Assembly (NCBI GenBank): GCA_040954595.2
Contig: CM082577.2
Span: 13,268,001-13,332,000, forward strand
Length of the DNA: 64,000 bases
From: Balanoglossus misakiensis
Lineage: Eukaryota; Hemichordata
Reading direction: 5' to 3'
The notes beneath the pieces were generated by a model that saw only the letters and a program-made list of their open reading frames with translations, made no database searches and was not told where the DNA came from. Positions 12,640 to 25,225 of the stretch are shown piece by piece (within the stretch, counting starts at the first letter, position 1; each line of letters starts with the position of its first letter). The translations under genes were made by a program, and so were the position numbers.

Positions 12640-13625
12640 TGTCTCCCGTTGATATTACAACGCCCCTGTAACGGCTTCGGCAGGTACTGTACAGGTTAGA
12701 ACAGAATGGTATTACGGGGTAAACGCTGGCACCCGATGCGGATAACTTGACAGTCAAGCTATACCGCTCAGTTCACTTCGTTGTGCGCCACATATATACA
12801 GTCGATGACGTCATAGTTTTTCCTTTTTCAGCCAATGGTATCCATCTCCAACCAGCTTTATACAACAATGGACTCTCGAGCTCGAGAAGAAATTAATTGG
12901 TATATATGACACAACCAATCCACGTATTCACAAAGCACAGTAACACTCGACATTCACCAGAATCAACAGCGTGTCCATCATATGAAAAATTCGTTTCATT
13001 CTCAATTTGTGTCATCGGCATGTGATGTTATCAGTTACCATGGTTACAATGCGACAATGCTGAAACAGTGATTTCTTTGTACGAAATCCTGTCTTGTCTG
13101 TTTACAACAAACAGCTAGGCCTTTCACTTTCATTCAGACATCTGTTTAAGTTGAAAAAAAAGAAAAATAGCAAAGACTTATTACAGAACGTGTTAGAGAA
13201 TTTCTACTTGAAACACAATAACAGCCTTTGTGTCAAACCGAAAGAAATTGATTACATGAGTGTTGTCCTGGATTTGTTGACCGAACAGGGCTCTGTACAC
13301 TCACGTAGACATACAATTGTGCTAGTCGACCCCGGCCCCATCCCAGTCTGGCTCCCTGCCCCATTTCCCTCTAACGATCATCCACACACCGTGAGCACCA
13401 GGACATCGCACTCTCGTGGCCCTCTTGTGAACTTTCATTTCAGTTGTGGAGAAAAATGCATACGTGCAGAAAATTGACAATCTGTGCCAGTCAGTGCCCT
13501 GATCGACGGTCCTCCACTCCATGTTTAAATATCGCATTACTGTGCTGAAAAGGCAGAAGAATAGATAATTAACCAGGTGTCATTACCGATGCGAAAATAA
13601 ATCCCTCAGATCACGAATTATACTC
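12640..13625. other. 5' UTR/promoter side of the aminopeptidase gene; no other gene supported
   Basis: The first 100 bases are probable 5' UTR without ATG in the sense direction. A plus-strand open frame at 13094-13477 (127 codons) has some coding look at its start but no recognisable motif, no clear splice context and a low-complexity second half; it is not called. Confidence 0.35.
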
Positions 13626-13626
13626 T

Positions 13627-13681
13627 AGGGTCTACACAGCCCGGAGACCAGGCGTCGATGGTCTCCGGGCTAGGGTCTACA
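13627..13681. repeat. Perfect 13-bp hairpin flanked by 10-bp direct repeats
   Basis: Arms 13638-13650 (agcccggagacca) and 13659-13671 are perfect inverted complements with an 8-base loop. AGGGTCTACA occurs at 13627-13636 and again at 13672-13681, which looks like a target duplication around a tiny hairpin insertion. Confidence 0.7.
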
Positions 13682-14639
13682 GTGCAATGCACCACAATTC
13701 CTTAATATATGTATATTGTACTTTAAATATGTTATATTATAGAAAACATCATCGTTGAATTCATCTCGTTTATGATATCAACCGATGATGGCGCTCAACT
13801 TTATTCGTATCGAATGACATTCGCGTGTCCACCATTGTGCTGAACTTACCAGCTTTTTCCGTTCATGTATTTGACCGAGATAGCGACAAATTTTAGAATC
13901 GCAAACACCGTAATGTGACCATTTGATCAGCAACAGCCTTTAGGCCTAGGTTATCGAACTTTATGATTTATTTCGACATACATCATCAAGTCATGAATGA
14001 TGTTTGATTCGCACGTCGCCAAGCAAAAGCTGCGGGCGCTGGCGTCTAACACTGGCAAAAAGCCAATAGGCCTACATTCATTGTGCATGAACCATTTCAA
14101 ATCTTGACTGATTTCGTGTTCTACTACTCTTTCGTTTTATATTGAAGTAAGGCCTATGGGCAGACTCTTGGAAAACGTCCAATTGGCCGCTGACAGGACC
14201 AACACTCTGTTAATGCTCGCTCATTAGCCCCGATATCTGTTCGACATTTCCAGACGACAAATGCTCATTGGCTCTGTCACTAAGATTTGCCGTTCAGGCG
14301 AGACTAGGGCATAACTGAATTGGAATCTGTTGCGTGATCCGATCTAGCCTTTCCACATAAAAGAATGTTCATGTTGAAATTGGCCAAATCTGACACTTGG
14401 CCAATGTGAGAATCTGTCGACCATAAGGGCCCTAATATTTCGAAACCAGCATAAAGAAATGGACAATGCATGCAAAATGATACTAGGCTCTTTTAAAATA
14501 GTGAAAGCGAAAGTTATTGGTGCATTTTATAAAGACAGAAGGAAGAATAATATGGAGGGTTCTTGGAATGTTGTTTGATATTTGTTATAGCGCCCTCACA
14601 CAACTTCGGTACGTTTGAGAAGAACGTTCAAAACTGATC

Positions 14640-14777
14640 ATGGCGACGTTTTCACGGCGGCAAGTTCGAACGCCCGGAAGCGTGAGAAGGCCTCGGTTCT
14701 ACGGTAGTCTGCGGAGAAAGAGTAGTAAACGGAGAAGAGCAGTCGATGAAGTGTTCGCCGATCTGAAAGACTACAAT
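14640..14777 (+). CDS. First coding exon of an unidentified gene
   Basis: ATG opens a 46-codon exon ending exactly in a GTAAGT donor, phase 0. The peptide is very basic (clusters such as RRKSSKRRR) and then acidic/hydrophobic (VDEVFADLKDYN). The basic start could be a nuclear-localisation or microtubule-binding region, but no family is recognised. The next exon is not certain; the candidate at 15706 has an incompatible phase unless another exon intervenes. The region upstream contains GC-rich, promoter-like sequence. Confidence 0.5.
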
Positions 14778-15705
14778 GTAAGTCGTTGACCATATAGCAT
14801 CAATGAGTATAGCCACATCAATTACACTGAACTGCCATCGCCGAGATAAGAAATACCGTTGGTGTACGCTTTCATGACAACAATAACATTCTGCAAAGAC
14901 CATTGATGCGAGGCGGACCGTTGCATTAACGGCACCAGTTTGATTTTAAAATAGAGCGTTTAACAGAAAATGTTTCTAGACTACAGCTGGAAAACTCAGT
15001 TCCGGATTGTGGATACAAATAAAGGGGGCGTGGTCAAGGGCAAGTGTGCATGCGCGTGCACCAGTGGAAGTTTTCAGCCAATTCATCCCTGTTGCTTGAC
15101 CTTCGAAAATTTTAGTTTGTTGCTCTCGTCTCGGCCATGCATGTGAATTCACGTGTAGGAAAGGGTCTTTGCTTCCACCGTGAAGTGGTCTAAACAATGG
15201 CAGGTCGAGTATGTTAAATATTGATTTCCGAAATGGCACATTACTAAGTAAACAGGGGGTGTTACTCCCAGAGTGACATTCATGGTGTAAACAGTGTAAA
15301 GCACCTTTGCAGAGGCAGGGTGTGTATCCCTTTACTTTTGATGACTGTAACAGAAGCGTGCATGGCCATGCACAATGAATGTCAAATTCTACATTTTCTT
15401 TCTACACATTCAAGTTCTTCAAAGGGATTAACTCTCTACCCTAGTCTTAAAAAGGCAGCAAACTCCAAACACAACCCCATTCTCAGGTCTCCTATTGTTC
15501 TGCGCCTGAAAAGAGCTGCTGCTGATGATGTGACAACCACCTTTGTGTTGAGGACATTTTACTTTTACTACTGCAGTCTGAGCACAGCACTGACAGGCAT
15601 CCAGTTTCTTCTTAGACATCGCGCCAAGGAAGATTGACCCAGAAAGCCGATTATATTTAATACAGATTTTTCTCTTTACCATATCAAGGGAAGAGAGGGT
15701 TGCAG

Positions 15706-15787
15706 GACCAGCAATATGGATTTCACAGGAGACATGTTTGAAGACCTGGATGTATTCTATATCCGACAATTAGCATCAAGCCTCCAG
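15706..15787 (+). CDS. Candidate internal or alternative first exon, unidentified
   Basis: The exon is bounded by a TTGCAG acceptor and a CAG|GTAGAG donor. It holds an ATG at 15716 followed by 24 open codons ending in phase 0, with an acidic, hydrophobic peptide (GDMFEDLDVFYIRQLASSLQ). It may belong to the gene that starts at 14640, but joining the two directly shifts the frame, so an intermediate exon or separate promoter is needed. No motif recognised. Confidence 0.3.
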
Positions 15788-18412
15788 GTAGAGTAGGAAA
15801 ATTGGTTTATTGTGTCATGATGTACTGAATTGTTTGGGAAGCCATACTCTGTATGAACTTTGGGAAGCTGTACACTGCATTGTTCAACCGAGACCACCGA
15901 TTTGTCAATATCATGGAAAACGTTTAAATGACATTTTCCCTTAAAGTGTCACAGAATCAGGATTTCTGGTAAATTAATTTCCTGTGATTGCTGGTCGACT
16001 CAATTGTTACAAGTATCAGCAAAGTTAATGAACTCTTTTGTTGTAACCAGTAATGATCCAACTCCAGTATGTTACTGTTCTTTTGTTGAGTAAAAGTAGC
16101 TTTAGTCGGATTGGTATGTAATTATACAAATGAACAGAGTAAAATCCATGGAAGGGCTCCACTGGATATAGTTGATGAAATTCCACTGTAATTCTCTATT
16201 TTGACAAATATTTAAGCTATACAAAATTCTGCATTTTGATCCAGGCCGCATTGAGAAACAGCAAACATAATCTCTGTTTCCCCATGCAGATGTTTTATCA
16301 AAGTGACAGTCATAATAATATTCAACCCTTTCCTCAACATATGGAATAACCCAATTATGAGAAATACACTTGCAAGTGTAATTGCCACATTTGCTTACAA
16401 AAGATTATTATGTGTTAATGCTTTCAAAGGGTATTTTCTGTGAATACTTTGATTGGTTTTGTGTTTGTTTTCCCAGCATGCATGCATTTGCATAATTGGC
16501 ATATTGGATAATAATAGAAAATGTCATAATTGCATGCACCAATAAAGAATATGAATTATTTGTTAGCAATCAGCCATGCAGGAATAAATGCTGGCCTAGA
16601 ATCCAAGAACTAATAAAAAATGTGTCTCTTTGGAGACGTGAAAATATGAAAATGTAATGACCAGTATGAATCGTGTCAGGCATGATCAAAACATGAATGA
16701 GATATGACAGAAAATACGGATGACTTATCACCATAATGAGTTTCTTTGTAAAGCACTTAAGGGCCTTTTTATTATGCGGAACATGTGTGGTGGCTGCAAC
16801 GCCGCAAAAGCAGTTAATAATGCGAAGGATGGCTTCTGCAGACACAAATTAGATCACAGCAGCCGATGAGATGGGTTCCCACGCACACAACTGGATTGTA
16901 CTGCGTGTATGCTAAGCAGGGGTGTGTAGTTCAGGGGAGTTCATGCAGTGAATGTGTACCTACATGTAGGCATGGTTAGACTCCATCGTGATATATGGCA
17001 TTTTGCGGCTAAACGGAGCATCACCTATTGTAAATAGATATGTCAATATACATGTACATGAATAGACTATGATAATTTACACAGAAATCCTACCTCGTCT
17101 ATGCATCTGCTGTTGGTTTTGCGCCTTTGTGTATATCAAGTAAACAATCGCCACTTTCTGTCACTTGTGATTTTCAATTCATCTGCAGAATGCCTTCTGC
17201 AAAACACCCACACCTATGGTCAATCCTAATAAGCAGCAATTAGTCTCACATTGTTAACCCTTCTCCTCTCTGTACATTAGCAGATCTCACACATCATTTA
17301 CCCTGTTTTGGTAACAGCTTAACAATAAAAGCGTTCTTCTTTTAGAGGGTTGTAATTGCCTTTACTGCGAAACATGCAACGCGCAGGAGGAGGACCTTTG
17401 CTGTCAACTTGCGTCATTATGTTGTAGTGGAGAATAGATGCAACGAAACATCACTCTGGAGCTATTGGTTAGTTGAACACACTGGTGGTCATAATACCTA
17501 CCCAACAATAAAAGTTAATTATGCCTTTCATAATGTTCGAATTGTGTTTTAATGAACTGCAACAAAACGTGATTATTATCCCTACTCTGATATAGACCTT
17601 ACATGTGTAACGGTTTCCGAAGCCTAACTCCGAGACATTTCAGACTTACAACTATCAATGTATGCAGTCGAAGCCACCAAGTCTGTATCACTTTAGATAT
17701 TTATATGCTGGTGTGAAATGAAAAAAAAAAAAAAAAAAAACATCTTACAGACGTGCTCTTCGAAGTTTGACTACATCACTCGTTTTTAAATTTTGACGAT
17801 GGCGGAAACTTTCAAATACATGTATAAGCATAAGTGCCCGAGAAACAAATCTATAAATGAATACCAAAATGAACACGATACAATTCACTTCCATTTGCAT
17901 TTGACACTTTCTTGTAGGTGAACAATGGCCCTGAGGAATGTTGCAAGGAAAAGATGAAAGCACGGGAGTTTCTAATTTTGTGGAAAGATTACATACATAC
18001 ATTCGTTAAATAGGAGAAATTTTATAAGGAGGGCATTGGACCTCGTTTGATCTTTCCTCTTGTGGTACTGTAATTGAAATGTATAGTATTTCAACAATTT
18101 TAACGCTAATGTAATGATGGTTAAGTTTACCTATTATCATCGGACTGATGACAGTATAACCCCGTCGTATGTACATGTAATGCTGTATGCAAATTTGTAT
18201 ATGTATATTTGAGTTGATGCGAAATAAAATTGCAAGGTGATATACAATATAGAAATAAACTGAACACCGATGGAACTGTAACTATTGCGTTGTATCAAAA
18301 TTAAGATGTTGAGCACACCCCCGGGGAAAATCAGTTCGTTTCGGAGCTTTCATTCAGAACCTGGCGGAGATATAGGAGTATCACAGACTATACGGAGTTC
18401 GTACCCATCATC
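15788..18412. other. AT-rich spacer or intron without supported genes
   Basis: Only short chance frames occur, without splice or codon support. A poly-A tract lies near 17721-17740. If the exons at 14640 and 15706 belong to a longer gene, this would be intron. Confidence 0.4.
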
Positions 18413-18728
18413 AGGCCAAAATAAAAAATATGTGCTGTTTCGATTACCCGACCTACCCTAGTTTTAACCCGCCGACCCTAAGCTTTTTAGAGCTTCGTAA
18501 ACCCGGAAGTAAAAATAATGATGTGAAATATACGAAATAGATGAAAATCGCGTGAATCACGCGAGAACTTTGACGAAATCGCGCGCACCACGCAAAAACT
18601 ATGATGTCGTATTCTACACTATGGCGGCCAGAGAAAAAAAAATCGCAAAATAAAAAAAAATTACCTACCTACCTACCCTAATTTTGGAAACCATGTAATC
18701 GGAACAGCACATATTATTTTTTTGGCCT
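18413..18728 (-). mobile_element. MITE family A, copy 1 (316 bp)
   Basis: Bounded by inverted termini: aggccaaaataaaaaatatg at the left and the complementary cacatattatttttttggcct at the right. Each is followed inward by a diagnostic block containing tgtt(c/t)cgattac and its complement gtaatcggaacagcac. It is inverted relative to the copies at 46.3, 56.5 and 60.4 kb. The interior holds the shared block with the cgcga-rich stretch and 'tatggcggcc'. No coding capacity, so non-autonomous. Confidence 0.75.
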
Positions 18729-19041
18729 CACGAAGTAACCGTCGCATTTCAGATGCTGTAAACTGGACAACGGTGGCAATGAAGTGAAACTCCAGTGTAT
18801 GCCACATGTCCACACATCGAAAGAACCGGTTTTTGAATTGTTTTTTTAGTTGAATTGTATACCCGCCTGCGGCGGAGGTTATTGCTCAAATATATTCCGA
18901 GATCAGCCTTGTCGGGAAACTTTCAGGAAGCGACGGAGCTAGAGAGAGATATAGGCACGTCATTATAACATCTTTTATCTGGTCATTGTCTTCTTCCTTC
19001 TACCCTGTGCCGTCTTCGCTTTGTCTCTCGCTGGCTGGCAG

Positions 19042-19316
19042 TACCAGTCTGCGTTACGATTCTGGTTGTCGTCATAGCAATCGTTGTTATCAATGTCTTA
19101 CGACGTAAAGCCCATCAGCGTCTGCCAAATTGTCTTCAGAACTGGAACGTTCTTCCTATGTGCATGGATGCGCGCACTCACTCAAACCGTCTGATGAACT
19201 CCTCAAGAAACCATGCGGTCTATGTAGATGCTGCAGTTGTTGAATTACCCGGTGTGAATAACTCTGAACAAGACATTATTCCTCGAAGACCGAAAAGTAG
19301 CCATCGAAACTTCTGA
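19042..19316 (+). CDS. Terminal exon of a single-pass or multi-pass membrane protein
   Basis: A long pyrimidine tract ending in GGCAG precedes a 91-codon frame that starts in phase 2 and ends with TGA. The first 20 or so residues form one clear membrane segment (VPVCVTILVVVIAIVVINVL) followed by RRK, the usual inside-positive stop-transfer signal. About 65 hydrophilic residues follow, including a Tyr (AVYVDAA) and a basic end. This looks like the last membrane helix and cytoplasmic tail of a receptor. The ectodomain exons should lie upstream on the same strand but I could not place them. No family recognised; a GPCR helix 7 is unlikely since NPxxY is absent. Confidence 0.45.
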
Positions 19317-19776
19317 GTACTTTCCGGCATTAACCAGAATTTGTTCATAGCCGAAAGGCTTGCTAGAAGTTATGTTGCGCATGCGCATTGATACTTGGTC
19401 GTATTTATAATTAAAACAGAAGAATTACGTGCACTGGGGGATAATCATTCATGGAATGGCGTACGTGTCTGATCTGAGCGGTCATTGGTTTCGTTTGCTT
19501 TCCTTTATTTTCATTAGCTATTTTGAGCAGACGTCATCCTTAATATCCGCGTTGTTTCAATACGTACAATGTAATTTGTAAAGTGGATTGGAGGCCATCA
19601 ATCATGACATGGTCGCTTGATTATATTCCATGTATTAATTGTTTTACAAGAATTTGGTCGACCGTTTAATGTACATGTTTATCATTGCTTTCCCCTGTGC
19701 AAGTTAGGGGATAATATACATTTTGGGAAAATCTTATATATAGTCTTATAGCTTCCCAATTTGAAAGTAAATATAG

Positions 19777-20141
19777 CTTCCCAAAGTAAAACTCACTTCA
19801 CCTCAAAATAGCTTATACTATTCCGTTGCCAAGCATTGGAATGAAATTCCTACACAAATAAAATCAATTCACCCAAGGAATTTATTTAACAGCTCTCTGA
19901 AAAGGTATCTGTTGAGCATAGATTGATATAACCTCTGTTAAAACCTGTTTACTTTGTCACTGCGTTGTTGACTACCAACTATTGCTTTGTGATATGAATT
20001 GGCAATTGCATTATTTGCTTCAATGAGTTGTATGTATTTAAGGGGTGGGGCCTGACTTGTTCCACTAGAACTACTTTGCTGGTCCGCACCAGTTATGTCA
20101 AATGCATCTTTCTGGTGAAATAAACAATCTATCTATCTATT
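19777..20141 (+). mobile_element. 5'-truncated LINE: C-terminal end of reverse-transcriptase ORF plus 3' tail
   Basis: Frame from about 19777 to the TGA at 19924-19926 encodes the typical LINE ORF2 C-terminus (SVAKHWNEIP then IKSIHPRNLFNSSLKRYLL), similar in pattern to the end of the LINE at 33.9-37.0 kb. About 190 bases of 3' UTR follow, with AATAAA at 20119-20124 and an (ATCT)n tail. Only the last few percent of an element remains, as expected from truncated reverse transcription. Confidence 0.75.
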
Positions 20142-20420
20142 TATCTTCAAAATGTGTTGTACGAGCTCAGCTAAAAACAATATATAATTTACGGTTCTGA
20201 AGTTATTGACGACAATTATACATAGCTCACAATTCGTTAAAAAGAGTTATGGTCAGTTTGTGTGAAGGAAACCTTGATAAGAAAATATCTTGTACGGCTT
20301 CAAGTATTATATACGAAGCTGTATACAAAGTTACTTGCATGTCAGTTTAAGTTCGAAAAAGATGTGTTCTTGCAATGCATGGTTGAACTGTCAACACACC
20401 GATCCCTGGCCCGTGTGGCG

Positions 20421-20874
20421 TTATGTCGGCTCGAGCTGGGAAACTCCACATTTGGTGGATCTCTTGAGTAACAGCCAAGCAGTGCTTCGAAATTTCTTGT
20501 TCATGACTGTGTAGATCAGCACGTTCCAGAAACTGTTGGAGACCACCAACCATGTCGTTATGAAGTGGACGTACTGTAATGTAGCGATGATAGTCTAGCG
20601 GCCAGTTGATGGAGATGTAACGCTCAATACTGACAAAAAGCATAGAAACGATAGAAATCGAGGTGAAAGTTTGCGAGTGGACGCCGATGAGGAAGCAGAC
20701 GACCTCTCCATACGGCCAAACACCAGGATCCGCCACAGCTAAAGATGACATAAAATACTGCGGTACAGCGGGGATGTCCTTGCATTTCCTGATGACAAGT
20801 AGAGCCAAGATGTTTCCACAGATTATCACCAAAGTCAAGAGAATGACAAAAGTAGGTTGTACGCTGTTCAACAT
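20421..20874 (-). pseudogene. Rhodopsin-class GPCR remnant lacking TM4-TM6
   Basis: From the ATG at 20874 the frame gives TM1 (VILLTLVIICGNILALLVIRK), the start of TM2 (YFMSSLAVAD), then GVWPYGEVVC and TM3 ending in the ERY box and DYHRYIT. At about 20575 the frame is left, and a second frame immediately continues with a TM7-like segment (TTWLVVSNSFWNVLIYT) and a basic tail to a stop at 20421. Thus helices 4, 5 and 6 and part of TM2/first loop are missing and the frames do not connect. Family known: seven-helix amine/peptide-type receptors. Inferred: a decayed copy with two internal deletions. It could not form a normal seven-helix receptor. Confidence 0.75.
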
Positions 20875-21748
20875 ATTGACCGTGTTTCATCTCTCGTACG
20901 CCATCATAGACAACCAGTGCAGCGTGAAGGCTGTTAGAATTTCCGTACGAAGACTGATCTGTCCACGTGTTACGGCTCAGTCCAGATGGTACTCTAACTT
21001 TGCAGTAGCAAAGAGGTGTGCAGGATCTACCAAAGTAGAGAGGCTAAGAGACTCGTTGAGACTCGAAGTAGTGGGAGTCAGAAGGCTTTATTTCTGGTGC
21101 AAAGGCTTTACAACACACGGTTGTCTGCAAGATGGTTGTTCTACTCAAAGCAAAGAATTACAGAGTTTATATGTCTTTGAGAAAAAAAGAGAAATCAAAG
21201 ATTCATCATAGCGTGATCCTCATTGTCCAATTACAACTTTACAACACATCGGCATATTCTTGATCGTCCAATTACAAAATTATTACACACTGAAATATCC
21301 TTCTGATTGGCTGTCGGTTCTCAAAGAAGAAATTATCTCTGTCAAGATCACGCCCAACTGAAGGTGATCAAATACAATGACTAGCAACCATCATATACAA
21401 ACACCTCCTCCCTCGTATTTCAATAAAGTAAAGGTACATTATGCAAAAGATGTAATTAAACTCATTCGTTGATTGAAATTCCCAGGTCTCAATATTTGTA
21501 AGATACTCGATATTTGTAAGGTAATTAAATGATGGGACTTTAAACTAATGTCTTACCTAAAGGTATTTGACCTCTATACACAGAATTACTGATCTAACTG
21601 GAAATTACTCATAGAAATTACAATTCTTTAATGTCAATCGAATTCTTCAATTTTCCCATTTTTATATATCGTAACTACTGTCGGTGACCTTCTTTGTCCT
21701 GGTCAGTTTAATCGAACATCTTCTTTGCTAAGGCAAAAAAAAAAACGA
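20875..21748. other. Spacer without supported genes
   Basis: A plus-strand open frame (20663-21211) overlaps the GPCR remnant antisense and continues into this stretch, but it lacks motifs and splice support and is treated as chance. Otherwise AT-rich. Confidence 0.4.
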
Positions 21749-24700
21749 GTTTTGTTTAGCGTCCAAGCAAAATCTCAAAATTGATGCGGTGGCGTGGCTT
21801 TTTTTTTTTTTTTTTTCTGCGAAACAAGAACAGCAAATATTTCTTTAATAGTCCAAAATTAAGGGGGGATTTGGTCAAAGTAGGGGGGAATCATGATTTG
21901 CATAATTTATGTTATTAGGTAAACATCAAGGAATGACAATTTTGAACGTTAACTTACTAACTGCCTAATTCCATATTAAAAGCAGCATAAGTAAATTACA
22001 ACATTTTACATGTGAACTTGACAACATATTAACAGTTACAGTTTTTTCTACTTTAAATTAGTAGATTTTGCAGAGGAAGACACCAGCTTGCATAACTTTC
22101 AGGGCATGTAATTTAAAAAATGCTGGAGAGCTGAAAATAACTCTCCTGAAATTAATTACACAAGTGGTAGGAGAGTGACTGATTAACTGCTCCCCCGGCA
22201 AGTAGAGTGAAATGAATAAAATAAATGCAACTGCAAAAACAATAGTGTCTTTCTTTAATTTTATACCTGAGAAAAAAAAATTCTTGTTTGATTTTAAAAG
22301 TTTCAGTTTAGCTGCCAAAATATTAGATTGTGAAACCATTAATAGTTAAATAAATTGAAGTGGTATATATTCCTTCAGATTTCTGCCTACACTTCTCCAT
22401 CTGTGGCTAGGCACACTACTCAAATAAACAGTCTCTGTACATATTGAATGACTTTCCTTCCTAAGTAAGAAAACAAGGTCATGGAAAACGGATACATTCT
22501 TGATAATCGCCATGGCAGGAACGCAGTTTCTTTAATTTGCATAAAATTGTTACGTTCTGCCAACCCAATTTCAAAAGTCGCCATAACAACAAGTTAATTT
22601 GAGTGCAGAGTGTGTGCTCTAAATTTAGACGGTATTCAGGCTGTTCCAACAACTGCACACTATAGCCCTGGAGCTAAATAACACGTAATTGAAAGTGAAA
22701 GTCATCTACAACATAGTTTTTGGGGTGGGAAGTTAAAATGTGTAGGCCAACACTCAGTTATATCGGCCGTTTTCCCAGTGCTTTGACTGACGGTGCCTGC
22801 TATGGAGGCTTGGACGCGCATGTACTGGCTGGGTGGGCTGTTCACGAAGGGGCGATTGTCGCCCCCTGAAGTTGTTACAAGGGGCGCTTCAAGTGTAAAA
22901 GAGGGGGAATCGCGCGATCGCGCGTCCTGGAGAAAACACTGCTGGCACAGTGAGTTGATTTCCGGGTTCGAAAATTACGAAAAAAAGCCTCGACGCGCAT
23001 GTAGTGCGGTATGGTATGTCATGAAAAACAGCTCCCGTAGGATTTTTGTGCTAAAATTGATTTTTTTTGCTGTTTTGGCTTCTATGGGGACCCAACTACC
23101 CAAAAATGATGGGGTGCAATTTTAAGGGCCCCTCCATCATATTTTTCTGGGGGGGGGGGGTACTTCCGTTTTGTGGTATGGTGTGTATTCCCGTTGGATT
23201 TTTGTGCTAAAATTGATTTTTTTTGCTGTTTGGCTTCAATGGGGACCCAACTACCCAAAAATCATGGGGTGCAATTTTTAGGGCCCCTCCATCACTTTTT
23301 TTTCTGGGGGGGGGTACTCCCGTTTTGGCCTCCCCAAAGATATTTATTCACCTATCTACTCCATTTTCGTACAATTTTCTGCTAAAGAATTTTTTTGCTG
23401 TTTTGACTTAAATGGGCACCCACCTGCAGCTGGTCACAAAAGATCACATGCAAATTTTAGGGCTCCTCTATTACATTTGTGGGAGGGGGGCACTTCCATT
23501 TCGACAATCTTAACGGTATTTATTCACCTATTTCCTGTATTCTCGTAGTAGTTATTTGTTTTGTTTGCTGTTTTGGTTTCATTGATGAATAAACACCTCC
23601 AAAAAGATGGAAATCAATTTGTTGGACCCCTCCATCACATTTTCTTGCAGGGCGGGTCACTTTTGTTTTAGCAGCCCTGGAGATATTTGTTCATTGATCT
23701 AACCTTCATAGTGTGACATTTTTTTGTTTAACTTCTATTGGGACCTAACTGCTCAAAAATGAGGGAGGTCAAATTTTAGGGCCCCTCCCCATTTTGGGAA
23801 TCTCAAATATAAGACGGTTTATGGGGTAAACATATCAGTTACCTACATTTGTATCAGTTGTCACATATACTACAGCGCTGTCTTAGTTTTATAAATATAC
23901 TTAGTTGAATTATGACACTAACAAATCAACCACAAATATCTCTCTGATTTTGACTAATATACCTCCCCTCCATAATATACCTCCCCTCACGTAGGACCGC
24001 CACCCAACTCATCACCACACTCATGTTTTCTATGGTTTACAAAAGTATAGTATACTAGGCTATACCAAATAGTATAATATATTAGGGTTACTCTTTTTTC
24101 TCTTTCCCGGGGCAATTAGTGAAAGTCTGTGCAGATGTGAACTTTTTCGTTAAGAGTTGCTTATTCTTTCGTAGCACAATCAATGTCTGAGATATTTACC
24201 ATTGTACTAAAATTCTCACCGATATCAGTCTGTGCAAAAACTCTGAAGTACGTTTTAGTTCAACACTTTGGCAAACCAAATTGCGAGAAATACCACGACA
24301 ATACTAACCGTATAGTAAATAGGTGAACAAGTATCTTCAGGGTGGCCAAAACTGAAATGATTACCCCCCCCCCCCCCCGATGGAAGGTTCCAAAAATTTG
24401 AACCCACCCTATTTTAGTTCTGGTGGAGCCCCATTGAAACCAAAACATCAAAGAAAAATAATATTTTTAGCGAAATATTCTATGAGAAGGGAGTAAATAG
24501 GCCAACAAACAACTTCGGAGTGGCCAAAATGGAAGTGCCCCCCCCCAAATAAAAAATGATGGAGGGGCCCTAAAATTTGCACCCTATTATTTTTGGCCAG
24601 GTGGGTCCCCTCCAAAGCAAAAACAACAAAAGCAAATTATTTGTAGCCCAAATTCCCATGATAATAGAGTAAATAGGCCAACAAACAACTTCGGAGTGGC

Positions 24701-25225
24701 CACAATGGAAGTGCCCCCCCCTCCAAATAAAAAATGATGGAGGGGCCCTACAATTTGCACCCTATTATTTTTGGCCAGGTGGGTCCCCTCTAAAGCAAAA
24801 ACAACAAAAACAAATTAATTGTAGCCCAAATTCCCATGATGATAGAGTAAATAGGTGAACACATATCCTCGAGTGACCAAAACAGAAGAGACCCCCCGAA
24901 AAAAAATTGATGGAGGGGCCCTAAAAATTGCACCTCATGATTTTTGGGTAGTTGGGTCCCCATTGAAGCCAAACAGCAAAAAAAATCAATTTTAGCACAA
25001 AAATCCTACGGGAATACACATCATACCACAAAACGGAAGTACCCCCCCCCCAGAAAAATATGATGGAGGGGCCCTTAAAATTGCACCCCATAATTTTCGG
25101 GTAGTTGGGTCCCCATAGAAGCCAAAACAGCAAAAAAATCAATTTTAGCACAAAAATCCTATGGGAATACACATCATACCACACTAATGTTTAAAAGTGA
25201 CGCGCGCGAGGACGCTAAACAAAAC
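21749..25225. repeat. Foldback-type element: inverted arms built of tandem 150-180-bp units
   Basis: The left arm (about 22984-23800) consists of around five degenerate direct repeats, each with a 'gggacccaactacccaaaaa' block, a 'gggcccctccat' block and a G-run. The right arm (about 24270-25195) contains the same unit in inverse orientation; the outermost units of the two arms are almost identical. A loop of about 450 bases separates them. A 16-bp perfect inverted repeat, GTTTTGTTTAGCGTCC, lies at 21749-21764 and 25210-25225, each bordered outside by an A- or T-tract. The right copy directly abuts the arm; the left is 1.2 kb away, so either the element includes 21.7-23.0 kb or that copy is a separate relic. 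No transposase is seen. Confidence 0.65.

Noticed and set aside
20663-21211. 182-codon plus-strand frame
   Set aside because: Its first part is antisense to the GPCR remnant, the rest has no motif, and there is no splice or promoter support.
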